The notes under the pieces were generated by a model that was not told where the DNA came from, did not search any database, and saw only the letters and a program-made list of their open reading frames with translations. Position numbers and translations under genes: made by a program. Positions 41,801-56,800 of a DNA stretch of 64,000 bases are shown piece by piece; position 1 is the stretch's first letter, and each line of letters begins with the position of its first letter. The DNA is from Platynereis dumerilii. Its lineage: Eukaryota; Annelida; Polychaeta; Phyllodocida; Nereididae. The stretch is taken from contig JAPTHN010000004.1 of assembly GCA_026936325.1 (NCBI GenBank), forward strand, positions 45,473,289-45,537,288, given 5' to 3'.

Positions 41801-44800
41801 CGAATGATGACTGAAACTCGTCCAACATAGGCCCAGGTGACCCGCCAAGAAATTTTTCAAACCCAGACCAGCGATTGGCAGCCTAGTAAACCACCACTAG
41901 ACCACCCTTCTCTTATTTAAATTTTTTAACAATCTTATATTTGTAAATGATCATATTTTGCGTTTATTCTTTCACAACAATATATTTCATAATAAGGTTT
42001 TGGACGGTTCATCAGATGATAATTATTTTAAATTCCACATGCAGTTAACTATTTTTTATGATAGTTATTTCTCATTTTAAACAATTTATTTTCAAGCAGG
42101 ACTTCTCTGACACAAATGAGTTTTGTCTCCAATTTTAATTTTATTTACTTCCTTCTCTAGCTTCTATTCCTTCTTTTTTATCTCTATGATTAAAACACTG
42201 AACAATTCATCCATTATCCTCCAAACCTATTAGTCTTTTCTCCTTATTTCATCTGTCCATGATTAATATTCATTCACATTTTTTTCTTCGGTCGTTTTTA
42301 TTTCTTTTCTTTTATTTTCCACGAGATTACATGTTTTACATTTGTTCTTTTATCTTTTTCTGCCTATTTAATTATCTTTTCAAACTTTTTCACCTTATTG
42401 CACCTACATGACATTTGTTTAAAATTTCTCTTTTATTTCTAAATGTAAATAATTCTTTCATTTCTTTTTAAAAAATTGTCTTTTATCATTTACATCTACC
42501 CACGCTGTGAATTTTAAAATTTTGAAAAAATTACCATATTTACACACAATTGGGTGCCTGTTCAAACAAAATTGCTCAGAATTAGAGACATATGTCATAG
42601 CCCTTTACAGCCTACGTTGGTCTGGTTTTTTTTTCCTTTTCACCAAGAAATCACTACACACATAGGATCCCTAATAAGAGAAATCTTCATCTGCAAACTA
42701 AGTAAGACTGGTATGAGTGCAGTCTCTTCTTGGGGTATCTTTCTATTAAACTAGAAGTTACCACAGGATGAAATAGGTTGCATATTCCAGATAGGTTGCT
42801 TATTGGAGGGTTCTATACAGACCAAATGTCCCATAATAGTACATGATTTTGTGGTGTCATGTTGGTCTCCACGAATAAGAACGAATATTATGTATATACA
42901 GTTAAACATAGCTACCCTACCCTGTTACACATTCAAATTTCAAAACTAAATTTCAGAGTTAAATTTCTAAATCGGCCAAGCATATATTTTCACTGTCATT
43001 TTTGTCACTTTCAGCCCTCAAGGGATTTTACATAATGCTGTATTGTCATAAGCTTTGGCATATAACCTAGTTTTTTTGCGCAATTTTATTTCTTCTTTTT
43101 TTTCCATGCATTTATGTGTCATAGATTGATGGCTTACATTAAGGAAAAAAAGTGTTTTTATATGATGGTAATTTTGATATAACATGGAGGTATTCTTTAT
43201 AAGCAATTTTGTATAAGCTGACATTTTTCTAACCCATACAGAGCATGACTGACAAAATCAATGAATTTTAAATACAAAAGATTGGAATTTTAAATACGTA
43301 TCCAATTAAATAGCAATCACTCATTCAACCCATAAGTCGAACGTATGCAATAAAATTGAACTAAAAGAATAATCTGCAGCTTTTTTCATCACGAAAATGT
43401 AATACAACTTCATTCAAAATGATCCAAAATGTGAATTCTGCATACATATTCATGTAGTAACCTGAAGTTTTTCCAAATAAACTTCATAAACATGTTTTAT
43501 AATTCATGATTTTGTTGGTCTTCAGGACTTCTACAGAGATTCCACAATACAGACACTGATAAAAATCTTGAGAAAAAGTTTGGCAAAATAGAAATTGTGT
43601 TATATTCACCCATCCCACACAATGGCCATACAATATATTGTTCCCTATGCAAATATAAATTTTCTAATTCGGTGAATTTCTATTGTAGTGCATGGTCTGT
43701 AACTACAAGAAATTTCAATGAAATGCCAAAAGTACATATATATATAGGTATATAAGGAATTCAAGTATTACTACAGAGTGGCCCACAAAAGTTTTGTTGA
43801 ATAAATTTTTTACAGACACCTGCAAAGACTTGGGTGTTGTATTTCTGTGTTCAATTCAGAATATATTGAATATATTGTTTGGGATGCATCTTCAAAAATA
43901 AAATCTTTACCTTCTCGTTGCAGTTTTCAATCAGAATTACGATGGCAATGGAAGCATACATTTTAAAGTCAAGCATGTTAAATATAGCCAGACCGTGCTA
44001 CACTAGTCTTGCAATTATTTTTTTCAGTTTCAATTTTCTTAGTTTGTACTTGATTTTCAATCAAGATAAAACAGCGCAAGGTTGATACATATTGAAATTC
44101 AAGATCTCAATCTAAGATTAAGATCTGAGTTTGGTGCATGTGCACATGACCCATTTCACATTAATTAATATCAACTTTCTTCAAGGAGAAAAACTTGAAT
44201 ATCTTACAGCCAACACAAACTGTTCCATCCCGCAATTAAAACAATAGCTAATCACTCAAAAAATATTACGTAACAAAGTGGAAAATCAAAATTCATAAAA
44301 GCAGAATAAAATGTCTTGCATTTAGTTGAAAGGCCGTCACAATTCAAAGATCCATTAAAATAGTACTTTAAAGAGTTCGAAAATCCAAAATATCAAAAAT
44401 CCTAATAAATCCTCCAGAATGTTTCGAAAAGCAAAATATCTGCTCTGAAGTCAGAACAACGGTTCGAAAAGCTCCCAAATAACGAAATGTCAGTCTCCGA
44501 CTCTTCCCACTCCCCAGTGAGCTACTGTGATGACAAAATAAAAGAAAAGGCTGAACTACAACCCTGCACCGACTGTTCACAAACACATTTCCAGATTTCC
44601 TGCATTTATAGAGAATGATGATGCAACGAGCTCACAACTGGTTCATAAAAATGTCCACCGTCTGGGGTTCATATGTCAAATGTGTAGTTACCATATTGTT
44701 TCGAACAAACGCTATGACGCAGATATATGTTGTTACATATATATATATATATATGTTCATTTGGGTCGACATACGAGGGGCGTTCAGAAAGTTCTGACCA

Positions 44801-47800
44801 ATTTTTCTGAGAGATGCTTATATTTGAGCTAGAGTCTTCAAATTTTCAGGAATACATCTTGAGGTATCAAGGAAACAGATGGCCAAGCACCTTTGAGACA
44901 CAATATATTTAAGTTGTTATTTTGTTTCCATGGAAACGGCAAGATGGGGAACCCAGCGCAGCTCATTTTTCTAGTGAACTTAGCATTGTGCTTTACCTGA
45001 GATCTAGGGTCAAATTATGTTAAAAAGGACTGCAAACCTGTGCAGGGCCTACTGGCAATTGTGATTGTAACTTTATGATGTCACAATGTTGTGCCAATCC
45101 ATTGTTTAGCCATGTAAACCTGATTTTTGCACTGTAAAGAGTGATTTTCGATGAGCATTTTGTACGGACCCGAAACGCGATCAGAGAGCTTCAATCAAAT
45201 TGTGTTTTCTCACAGGAAAGAATGGTACACAAACCCAGAATCTTATTTGGACAGCATTTCCAGATACCTCGATGATGATTTAGAACCATGTGACTGTTGT
45301 TTATTCCCTAATCTAAAAGATGAGCTGAGAGGTAAAAGATATGCTACAAATCTGGACTTTTGAAGTGCCATTTCCAGGGCTTTTTTAAGTAAGACTTTGA
45401 AAATTGCTTCACCGAGTGGATTGAAGAGATGCAAAAATTTGTTTCATGCCACAGAGAGTACTTTGAAAAATTGTGAAGCTGCTGGTGAACATCTATGTTT
45501 ACAATTAATTGTGTATATGCAATAAATTTATGGCGATTTACACAGCTAAATTGTTGAGTTTTGTATGAAAAATTAAGCTGCGCTGCCTACCCCAAGGTGT
45601 GGTTTCCATGGCAACAGAAAAGTAAGTTAAACATATGCCACGGATGTAATATTTTCAAAATCAATGGCTATACACCTGAATTTTGTACTGTGAAAATTTC
45701 ATTCAAGTACGTATAAGAGAAAGGCCTGCTAAAAAAATTGGTCAGAACTTCCTGAACACCCCTCGTATATTCGACATACATGACTTTTTTGCAATTGAGA
45801 GTTGTCCACTAACTGTAAAAATGACAGATATATGACTGCATATATGTAATGAAAATGCATCTGTGATAAAATGTAGCACAGTCTAGTACAATATGTCATG
45901 TCAAAGTGTGCACTCCAAAAATATATTCACTACCATGACCGTTGAGGAACTTTTAAAGCAACAGATGAAAACCAGAGTCGGAGTCGAGACTCGCTCGAGA
46001 GACAAAGCACATTAACACTAGGCCATGGAAGGTTTATAATTTTCAGCTCGATATACAATCAAAGAAAGCCCTCATTTTACAAAGTAAGCCATTTCATCTA
46101 AAAGTTACCCTAATTGTCAGAAGTGCTAGATTTTGTTTCCAACTTGTCATTTTTCTACCCTTCGGCAGATGTCATGATGAAATGATAATACTTCGAAAAG
46201 TCGGATGTAATAGTATCCTTTTGTATTAAACTCCTTGTATAGTGACTGCAATGTTTTGGAAACTATACATAACAAATTATAATTCAATGCAGCGCTGTAA
46301 CCACAATGAATCAAAGTATCAGACTATGACTGAACTACAATGAATCAAAGTTTCAAACCATGTGTGAACTAATGTCTGGAGCTATACTGTAAAAATATCA
46401 CAAGACTAAATGACATTCTTTGATGTAGATACATTTAACTATGTGTCTGGCCCATTGCAATCTGTACTTGCTTATTATAAGACAGCCAGATTTGAATGAA
46501 TATACAATGTATTCGGCAAAAGTCTATACATTAACCAGATGACTTTAAAATCAATATAATAGTATGTCAAAGTGCATTTAAATAACAATATCATATAGTG
46601 GGGACATTCATTAACAACTATAATAGAACGTTACGTCCATTTACATACACTATAAGGTAAATTTGCATTAAACATCGAAACATGTTATCGCACAGTAAAC
46701 ATTACTACATAATGTATGTAATGGTGTACAATCAAACCATCTCGACTTGTACCACATTATGCATCAGTATACTTGTGATCAATACAAATATTGCTCAGTT
46801 AATGTTACAGATTATGAGATTTTATGTGATCTAATTTCACCAGTTAATTGATTTGTGAAATGATCGATTCGCACTAGATAATAAATTTGTTGTTATTATA
46901 TTCTATGCACAGAGTTGAGAACTGATTTTATTTACAACTGATAGTAGTTTTACACACATAGTATGACTCTCAACATGACATTACACACTCCTATGTATTA
47001 GACGACATTGGAATGGAATGACCGTTGATTTACACTTGAGAATCATACATCTCAATAAAGCAGTAGAATATCCTGATAAATCAATCATTATCGCCATTCT
47101 TTATTTATTCAATGTAGTATTGGCCAGAGCCCAATGAGCACTCCTAACAAGATTAATTTACTCGTGAGTAGGACTGTCACTGCCAGATATCCTTCAGGGT
47201 ACTAGAGGTGACCAGTTTGTAATGCTTACAAACAGTTTAGTGCCTCCATAAATTATTTCATAATGACAAATGGATAGGCAGGTAGATTTGAGCCACAATT
47301 GCAAGGGTTAACGTTAGACAGCAATTGTGTGCAAGGAGATTGTCAATTGCACATGTGCAGATGTGTGGCCTTTCTGCTGACAGTCAAATGTTGTCAAAAT
47401 GACATTTATTTTGACTACGTATTAGATTGTGGCAAAGCTCCACCAAAAATAAACTCTAAGGATGAATGGATAGATGCTTGGGGCTTTATGTCCTCCATTT
47501 ATGCACCATTGGGCTAATTAATAAGGACAGCAATGTGGCAACGGATGATTGAAACTGCTGTCCATCATAGATCCAGGTGACCTATTCGGACCCGGAATTG
47601 AACCCGGGACCAAGCGATTTATAGCGCAAAACGCTACAAACTCAGTCCTCCCGCCATCAGCCCTTTGGATAAATAGCGAAGGAGCCAATGCCCAGAGTTC
47701 TTTATTAACACTACTGAGATAGAGACACACCAATATGCCTTTGGATATCTCTTTGGACTAATATATCAACATATGTCTGGAGATTATGCTCCAGGGGGAG

Positions 47801-50800
47801 AGGGCATAATATTTCATAAGTGACAATTGTTTTCAATAGATAATAGGGAATTGTGACATTTTTTATTAGAATATTCACCCCAAGTTTTTTGCAATTGAAA
47901 AACATTTAGCTGAAATGTAAACTATTCAGCCAAAGTTGAATGGTTTAAACGAAATACCAAAAAAGTAGAAATATCAAGCTTCATATGATGTTAGATACAA
48001 GTGCTGTCACATATGTTTTGCAAACTATACAAGAGAATTAAAATCTAGCCTTTTTACACTCAATTCTATCTATCCTAACCAATTAATTGGATTGAATTTC
48101 AACACAGTCTCCATGCATTTAACTGATGTTGACTATTTGTAGGGCATCATAATATCTTCCATGTCAAATAATATCACATATTCCTCCTATACATTATACA
48201 CTGTACTGCATGATGAAAATCTTTATTTACCCCAGCAAGTCAGTGGAAGTGATATTTACCTATATCATGTTTATATTCATACCCATCTAACACAAGAATT
48301 CATATCATCAGTTATCTAAACTGATCATGACAGATTTGACTACTCAATGTTTAACTCAAGCAAACTAAATATGCTCCCTCTACAGCACATAGCCCACAAC
48401 ATGACCTGAGATACAAGCACATAGACATAGGTACTGGCACAGCCTTTGAGATCCTACCCTCAGCAAATTCTAGCCACTAAGATCCCAGCCGACAGATCAA
48501 ACATTTTGACAGACTTATCAGTCTTCCGGAAAGGTTAAGTACATTTTAACCCCCACCTACTGGTATTTCTAGAGTTAGTAATGTCAGGAGCTCAGGAAAT
48601 CCCCTTGTTAGTCACTTTTTGGCAGGGACTTTGTAAAGTTCGGTATTCATACACTAGAGGTGCTGCTGTATGAAAGTACATCCAAGTTCGATCGACATGA
48701 TATTTAAGCCCTCTGGTGTCATGTGAACAAAATGAAAACTCTTTAACGCAGACTTCACTGTCAAACAGACTGACGAGTATCAGTTTAGATAAGTTTAATT
48801 GAATTTCAATTTTGACTAAATGGAATTCTTGCACACTCTACAAGTGACACTTGATTGAATTTGATTCATAATCAATTTTGCTTCCCAGAACGGAGAAATT
48901 CCATTCAATATGGTGGATCAAGAAGTCAAATTTTTGTAACATTTTGAAAGATTTTTAAAATCTTAATTGAAGTAAAATACATTATGAGTCAGCAGATCAG
49001 AAGATGTTTTTTTTAACTTCGACCCAAAAACTAGAAAATAATTCCAAGAAATTTTTGCAAGTAATAAATCAAGCGTCACTTGATGAACCTGAATTCCTAA
49101 TAATTTCATCAGAGTTCCTACAAAATTTTATTAATTACTACCACTATCATAGCTCCTAATACTTTGCTACTACCACATCAAACAAACACTCACCTCTCAT
49201 TGCAGCCTTGGTCAGACATTCCAGGGTGTCCTTCTCGATTTCCGCATCCAGAAGATCATCTTTGATATTCGGCAAGATGTCTTGCGGATGCTCATTGGTC
49301 GGAATGAAGATGAATTTCTCCGCTCTTCGAGGATTTGCGAAGAACGTCGTGAATCCGCCGTTAGCGAGAGGAAGGAGTTGCAAGCCATCGAGGAGTTCAT
49401 ACTTGTTTTGCTTCAAGAGGAATTTCAACAGTGCCATCTTCTCGTCCCATGTAAAGCTGAAATTAGGTCAAAAGGTCAGATTTGATTTATATAATAAGAT
49501 GCTTTTTAACTGATTTATGCAAAACCGAAAAACATTGACATATTTGTTGCCCAGTGTTTCTTAGAGACATTCGCTTTCTCATCATGACTCATGAGCATAA
49601 CATTGAAATCATTATCTCTTCAGTTTAATAAACTTCGATCAAAAACCATGACACCTAAAAATCACCACCAAAAATCAGGTGAAGTTGAGTGTGTCGTAAG
49701 AAAACGGAGAAGAAAGTGACACCCATTCTCGTGAAGTCGATAAATACAGAAATTTATAAGACTGTCACTGAGAACACAAATCCAAGACACTCTTTTGATA
49801 AATCAGATGAGAGCACAACACTTTCCATTTTTATCTTCTATTTCATTACAATGTGCAAGAATAGCTAATCAACTAAAATGCAACTAAAGTTGAAATATCT
49901 TTCATTCATTACGCTACCACTTCGCTTTACCATACATTGTACCACACACATCTACATAAACCATGCTCCCAACATTTAGTTTCCGGTGTTTTTCTTTACA
50001 ATTCAGTAGAATTACAAAATAATTTGCAGATGTACTAATAACAACAAATTTTCTGTGTAAACTGTCAATAAAAAATTCCACGAAAATTGGTATCACACTG
50101 TCAGTTCCAGTATAAAATATCTAAACACCAATAAGACATAAAAAGACTTGAGCAATTTACTTCAGCTCTCAAAATTTTCAAAATACAGAAAATGTTACAA
50201 AACAACACTTTACAATTCACCAACACCAAGGGAATTTAGATATTTGAGGGAAATCAGTATGAATCACAAGTCATACAAATTATCAGAGTTATATGACGGG
50301 GCCAGATGATTAGAGCTATTATTTAGGTGGGATCTGCATTATCTACAGTCATTTCACTTAAAGCACTGAATTGTTTGAGGTAGCATATTAAATTACAGTA
50401 AAGCTACTACTACAACTACGTCAATTTTGAAGTATGGACGAAAATTTGAAATTTGGACATCATATAAATCAGTCTTGGGTGAAAAAATAATAACAAGAGA
50501 GACTGAAGAGAGAGAGAAAACTCTAAAATATTTAACAAAATACCCATAAATTTTTATTTTATGTGTATGTGTGAGATTGTATGTATGTAACTTGTGGTTG
50601 AATTGATAATTTAAGAGAGTTCACATAAATGGAGCAAAACAGTAAAGTATTTGATTCAATGTAAAGAGTAGGAATTAGGGTCATAGGAGAACACGAAATC
50701 TGGTCACCCATAATAAGGATTTGCACAGATATGCCATAGATTATTAACTATATTCACAAATCACTTTTTAAAAAATTCAAAATTCAATTTTTTTTTCCAT

Positions 50801-53800
50801 GCACTGATCATTCACTATTATTTCCGCAATAATCCGAAATAATCAAGATGCTTGTTTTAACAGTTTGGAAATTACAGCAATAAGGAAATTGTGCAAAATT
50901 CCAATTAAAACTATTTTATCAATTCGTCTGAATGAAAAAGCCTCCGATTGGTAAATCAAAATGATAACCAAAATATGACACATTGTTTTAATGAGCCAAA
51001 ACTGATTAGAATATGAGAAGCCTAACAAATGACAATTTTCAGATTTCTGACACTGAAATGTGTGAAATTAAATAAAACAAGTCAGACAGATGAAATTCAA
51101 TTATCTTTCCATTGAAAAAAAATTCATTCTTTGAAAAAAATAGGCAATTTTTTTCCAAAATCAAAATTAATGTACAATATATAAACCTTCATACAGCTCT
51201 CATTATACAAGTCATTAATTACATTATTTCTTACAGCTAATAATGTTTTACCTAAAGCAATTGAATCATGAAAAGCATAAAAGCACTGGCGCTGCAGAAC
51301 TATTGAGTTCCGCTGAGTGGAAGAGTCGTGCTGACGAAACTCCACTCAAAACTTATTCTAATAGCAGAATTTCGCACAATGTACCCTTATTACTGCAATT
51401 TACCAACCTTTCGTAATCAAATGATCTCATTTTGATTACGATCTTTTTCGGAAATCATTTTCTTTCATTGATTACCGCAAAGCTTTGGACAATGTTGCAC
51501 ACTATACAATACTACATGCGTTTTTGATTTGTTAATCACGACCATTCACACACGACAATGTTAATTTACCTTGTACCCAAACAGGCGCTTTTGGTTAGAA
51601 CATGAAAGAAGAAAAATTTAACAAAATAAACTCAACAACAAGGTGGTTGGATGGTGGTGGTTTATAAACACTCTTTCAAACGGACATTTCTGGAATTTCT
51701 GATGAGTTGGGGTAGTAGTTGAGATTCTTTCCTTTGGCTGGGGTAGCAGAGTAACAAAATAATAGTAACAGGTAGACTCCTGGTAGAGCTTTGTATAAAA
51801 TAATTTTAAAATAATGAACCTGAATTTAGAAGGGTCATATTTATTCAGAATACTTCTCAAAATTGGGCAAATTCTTTCATTGCCAATTTTTTTTTGACAA
51901 TTAAAGGAAAAGAAACACACTTGTGGGGTTAAAGAAATACCAACCACTACCACACAAATCAGAAATTCTTATAACTTTGTCCCTTTCAAAATAGAGTAGA
52001 AAAGCTGAAAGAAAGGTTAAAGGGGGCGCCAGGCAAAAGTTTTGAACCACAACAGAAATCAACAGGTGGCAGCATATGTGGTATGCCCTCTGGTGTAAAC
52101 AAAAGCGAAATTCAAAATGGTAAATAAATTTTCAAAATTGAAAAGGGTTCCAGGACAGGGTGCATTTCGTATTGAAACATGCTCAGCAAATAAAAATGAA
52201 ATTTCAGATTCAGAATATACCTTTCAACTCGCATAATATAGAAAGCTGACGTGTAAAGTGATGGTGGCTAAATCTATCAACACTGCATCCTACTAAAGCT
52301 TGTTTACACCTCTTCTATTCCTTTTTATTTATAACAGCATACAACTACTGATGAATTACGAAGTTGGACTTTATAGCTATGGTGAGACAGGGCAAAAAAC
52401 TTTGGATAAACCTCGAATGGCTTATACCTTATAGTAATCATAATTGCAATGGTTGGTGTTAAATGTGAGTGCCATACGACAAAGCAAACCAAAATTTCCA
52501 AATTTAATATTTTTTCACTCAAAATATCCAGAAAAGTCAAAATTGTAAATTTTTGAAAGAAATTTTTACTGCGTTAAACCAAAAAATATCCAAAAACAAA
52601 TGATTAATTTGTGCGAGTGCATATTAGATCATACTTTTCGAATTTGTACTTTACATATCCTGGGTACAGCCTTAAGAAAATAAAATAACAAAAAAGCTTT
52701 TTGTTAATCAAAACACGATTAGATACATGTACACATATTGAACAGACATAACAAATTGTTCACCGATTTTTTCTGAAATTGCAACAAATTATAAATTTTC
52801 AAACAATTGAGAATTTACAGACATTTTTGAAAATTTATAAATTTTACAAAGTTTTCCAATAAAAATTGTATCATACAAGGGGTTGCAGGAGAAATAAAGA
52901 CTGTACTTCACTTTTTAAACAAGTTTTGTTTGCTGTGATCTATTACATGTTGAATTGTATTAATGAGTTTGAAACCAAACGGGCCTACTTTTAAAAGTTA
53001 AATTTATTGAAAATATTTGATTTTACACATTTTACCAGTTAATTTCAATGTGATTCAAAAGTTTTGGGCTGAGGGATGTACGTATCTACTACAGGATGAA
53101 TATTTAATACATTTAAATAAATATCTATATGCAGAATTTTAAATAAATCTAAATTCTGCATATATCTTTGAATAAATATACAAGAGTTAATAGCATAATA
53201 TATCATAATAAAGAAAGATATAATATATTGAGATTAATATGGATAAACCACAGTTTAGCATAGATATGAAATATACATTGACTAATCTAGTACTAATATA
53301 GTTACAGAAGTAGTATCAACATTGCATAGTTGCGCCTCTTTGCCCTTCAAAAATTAAGTTTTAACTTAAGTTCCTGATTGTACAAAATTTCGGAAGTCAA
53401 AACAAAAACCAAATGATCAAAATGTTTATCAAGCTATAACTTCCAAGTCCAGAAACAAAATTGACTCTAGTTACGTAAAATTTAGTTACGTAAAATTTAG
53501 GTTATATTTTTACTGTAATTCCGATCCTTTTAAAACAGTTTGAAAACTTAATTTGTCACACCATTCAACAACAACAATATTGATGCTACTTCAATGTTTA
53601 AAGCATACTACAAATCAAGCACATCCACTAATAAATAACATATAATCAACATTTTCTCCTCTTTCACAGTCAACTTATTTTCTAGTCATACCTGGCCTTG
53701 TCCTGGATCTTTCTCAGAGCTCCGCTGACCATCATGGGCGTGATCTTGTTGATGTTGACGTGGCAACAGGAACGGATTGCATACAGAACTTGTGTCGGAA

Positions 53801-56800
53801 CGTTTGCAACGTGGGCTTGATTGAGAGCAAGTACCTGCAATTAATAAAGTGAAAATGTAGATCAAAGAATTCCTATGCAAAATGATATAAATATTATTAA
53901 ACACAGCAAAATGTAGATAAGTTGTCTAAGAAATACACATGTATGCGACTAGAGATATGGTTCCCAGAAGTGATGAAGACAATTATTGGTGATATCAGTT
54001 TTTTCTGATAGATGCACAATAGATTAAATAACAATACAATAACATGACATTACATCTCCATCAACCATAACATCACCTGTGTGCAGTAATGTGCTATGAT
54101 ATAAACAAATTTGACCTATATAACACTCAGGCTATTGACATCAAAACAATCATACATTCTCCTGCCACACTGACCACTGTGACCACTCAATTAATCAAGC
54201 ATTGTTTGATGACATCATGTATTTGTCAGCCAATCATGTCATCCATGAACAAATGGTAACCAAATAGACACAGTTCTCCCAAAAATGGGATAATCAGACA
54301 TGACTGCAGCCAGCCGATCATTTTCCAGCACACATTGTCCAACTCTTGCTTCTCCTTACAGGTGGCAGCACAATCCAGCACAATCCAGCCAGCAGAGGTC
54401 AGACTGCATTTTAGCTCCCCCTAGAGTAAATTTCCAACATCACAATGGAAGGAAATCACATATTTACCTGAAGAATGACTTCTTTGGTGGCATCATTCTC
54501 TTCAAGGGTGTTGAAAATGGCACTTTTTGGTTCCAGCCAATGTCCGCCATCAACCGACGTGAAGACGATCTTGTGTTTCATCAATTCGGAGTAAAGAGGA
54601 ACAAGCATCCCTTCCCATCTTCTGTCAACCTGTGTAGAAATTAAACATTATATTCAGTGAAGTATATTGCCTTGTAAATGTATACAAACTGATGATTTCG
54701 AGCGGCTGTTTATTCTTAATTTAATGAGGAATCAATGGTATGGAGTCAAATCATAGCAAACTGTTTTGGTTTCAAGACGGTAGATCGATATAGATAGGGA
54801 GATATAGTAGGCCTAAATTTAGTAAGTGCAGCCAGTTAAAGGCCACTTCGGGTCACAGGTGAGTGTTGAATCTGTTGATTGACCCGAAAGGAGAGAGATG
54901 GATGATTGGGTTCTGTATTTACGCATTTGTTAGGCTAAGATAGGCAATAGATAGGTAGTCCTCAACATGTTACACATTTACCAAATATCGTTCCTTTTCA
55001 GAGTGGCTCACGATGCTCTGCATACATCATAGTTGCTTACCTGATTGAAATCGGGAAAAGCCCTGTAGACGAGATCCACGGAGATTCCGAGCTTGAATCC
55101 ATCCCTGTGATAGTCGATTGCAGTGAGGAGTAGGTGGGCGTAGGCGTAAGGTAAGGCTTCTTGGATCAGACACTGGTTCCACAGTAAATGCTTGTCCATC
55201 AGGTCATCTCTGCGCTGGCGGACATTTGGCCATTTGATGTACTTTCTGAAAAGTAGAATGAGAAGATTGCTTGAAATGGTATAGATAGGTTTTGTGACTT
55301 ATATTTCAAAATATTTATTGTGCTGATGGATTGATGACTGGGCCTTTGTGTCCTGTATCAATGCAATTTGTAGGCTAAGTAGGACATTCTATTGTGCTGA
55401 ATAGCAAGTAATACAACAAAGACGAGACAGGTCCAAAGCACTTAAGAGTGCTCATGGATATTTCACTATTCAACGATGACAAAATCATTGGTTCTAGTAG
55501 CGTTCAGTAATTCCTACTTTGTAATCAATTGGAATTTTAAAGCTTTATTGTTTAGAGTCTGACAGTTATGGCAAAAAACAGTTTGAGCTTCCAATTCTTA
55601 AACCTAGTTTACTCCGAGAGGATACTGTTCATAATAGTACCTGCCAACCATGAAAGATTGGTGTAAACAGAGATTTAAAGATGAAATTTTCTTATGATTA
55701 CAAAGTAGGTTTTCCTTCTCAGTTCTGAATTCTATACACAGTTTTAAGCTTATCTGAAGTTGTGCGCTTCATTCAACACCTAATTTATACATAATAACAC
55801 TTTCAATGCCTCCATTCAATCATACCTGTTTTGTTCAAGTGCAAAAAACCCGTTGATGTGGACAGGGAGTCCAGTGGGGAGGGTGCGGTCGGGGGGTAGA
55901 GGGAGGAAGCAGAAGACATGGCCATCTTCCTCGTTCAGCTCGCTGGTGCCTTTGACGTCCACGGGCATGGCCACACCCACCCAAGGGGGGAAGCTCAGGT
56001 CTATGTCCTGAAGAAGAGAGAAGTCAGCATAAAGTATAAATTTATTGAAGTGGATGATTATATTTTTCTATTAAACATTTCAATTTTTCAATAATAAAAG
56101 ATATTTCTAATATTTGACCATTTTTCTGTAGCCATATTATTGTTTAAACTTTCCGTAGGCAAGTTTTACAAAAATTGCATCTATTTTCAATTCTATACTT
56201 GAGGTGCCTTTTGCCATCATTAGATGTAGTTTATTGCAGCCAATGGCGTCTTGTCAAAATTCTGGCAAGAATAAAGAATGTTCAATTCCTGAAGGTAAAA
56301 TTAATCTGACAAATTCATTAACAGAGAATCTTCACTCAAAAAAATTTCAATAAACATAGAGTTATATCGGAAAAATTTAACAATATTACAATTGACAGAC
56401 TTACAAATTCACAGGTTACGATTTTTACATGTATACTTATGCTATATTGTACAAAGAAAATAAAATATTTCCACCAATCTGAGAATATTTGAGGTATAAA
56501 AGAAACTATTTTAAGTACTTACTTGATGTAACTTTCTGAAGATGGCAGAAGCTCTGCCACCTGAGTAGTAATTGGTCACGAGCCATGTGTACGTTTTGTG
56601 AACTTCTTCTGACTTTTCTTTCTTCACCGTTTCTATGGTGATTGGATAGGTGGCGACGATCGCTTTATCCATCCACCGACCATTCTTGACTCGGTGGAGG
56701 AAGTCTTTGCGTTTCTCTTTAACGTCTTCTAAACAACTATCGCTAATTTGTACACGGAACAGAAACTTTGGACGCACAGTTCTTTCATCTCTCTCATACA

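Larger units (their letters stand above)
29797..49193. other. 19.4-kb SACS intron rich in mobile DNA
   Basis: Bounded by a matched donor (49188-49193) and acceptor (29797-29798) whose exons are collinear in sacsin. It contains, low to high: an exon-bearing palindrome (31732-32050), a possible short element ending in a (CTAT)n array (32580-32891), degenerate GATC/AAGCAC repeats (34480-35000), a 3.6-kb inverted-arm element (37243-40837), a SINE (41717-41903), a mariner remnant (44774-45765) and another SINE (47461-47665). No additional host exon was found. Confidence 0.8.

Noticed and set aside
47565-47665. Functional tRNA gene
   Set aside because: Good B box but stems do not pair into a clover leaf, and it is attached to a SINE body shared with other copies.
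51618-51953. 111-codon minus-strand frame in an intron
   Set aside because: Low-complexity Thr/His/Pro run, no conserved block and no matching phase with the flanking SACS exons.
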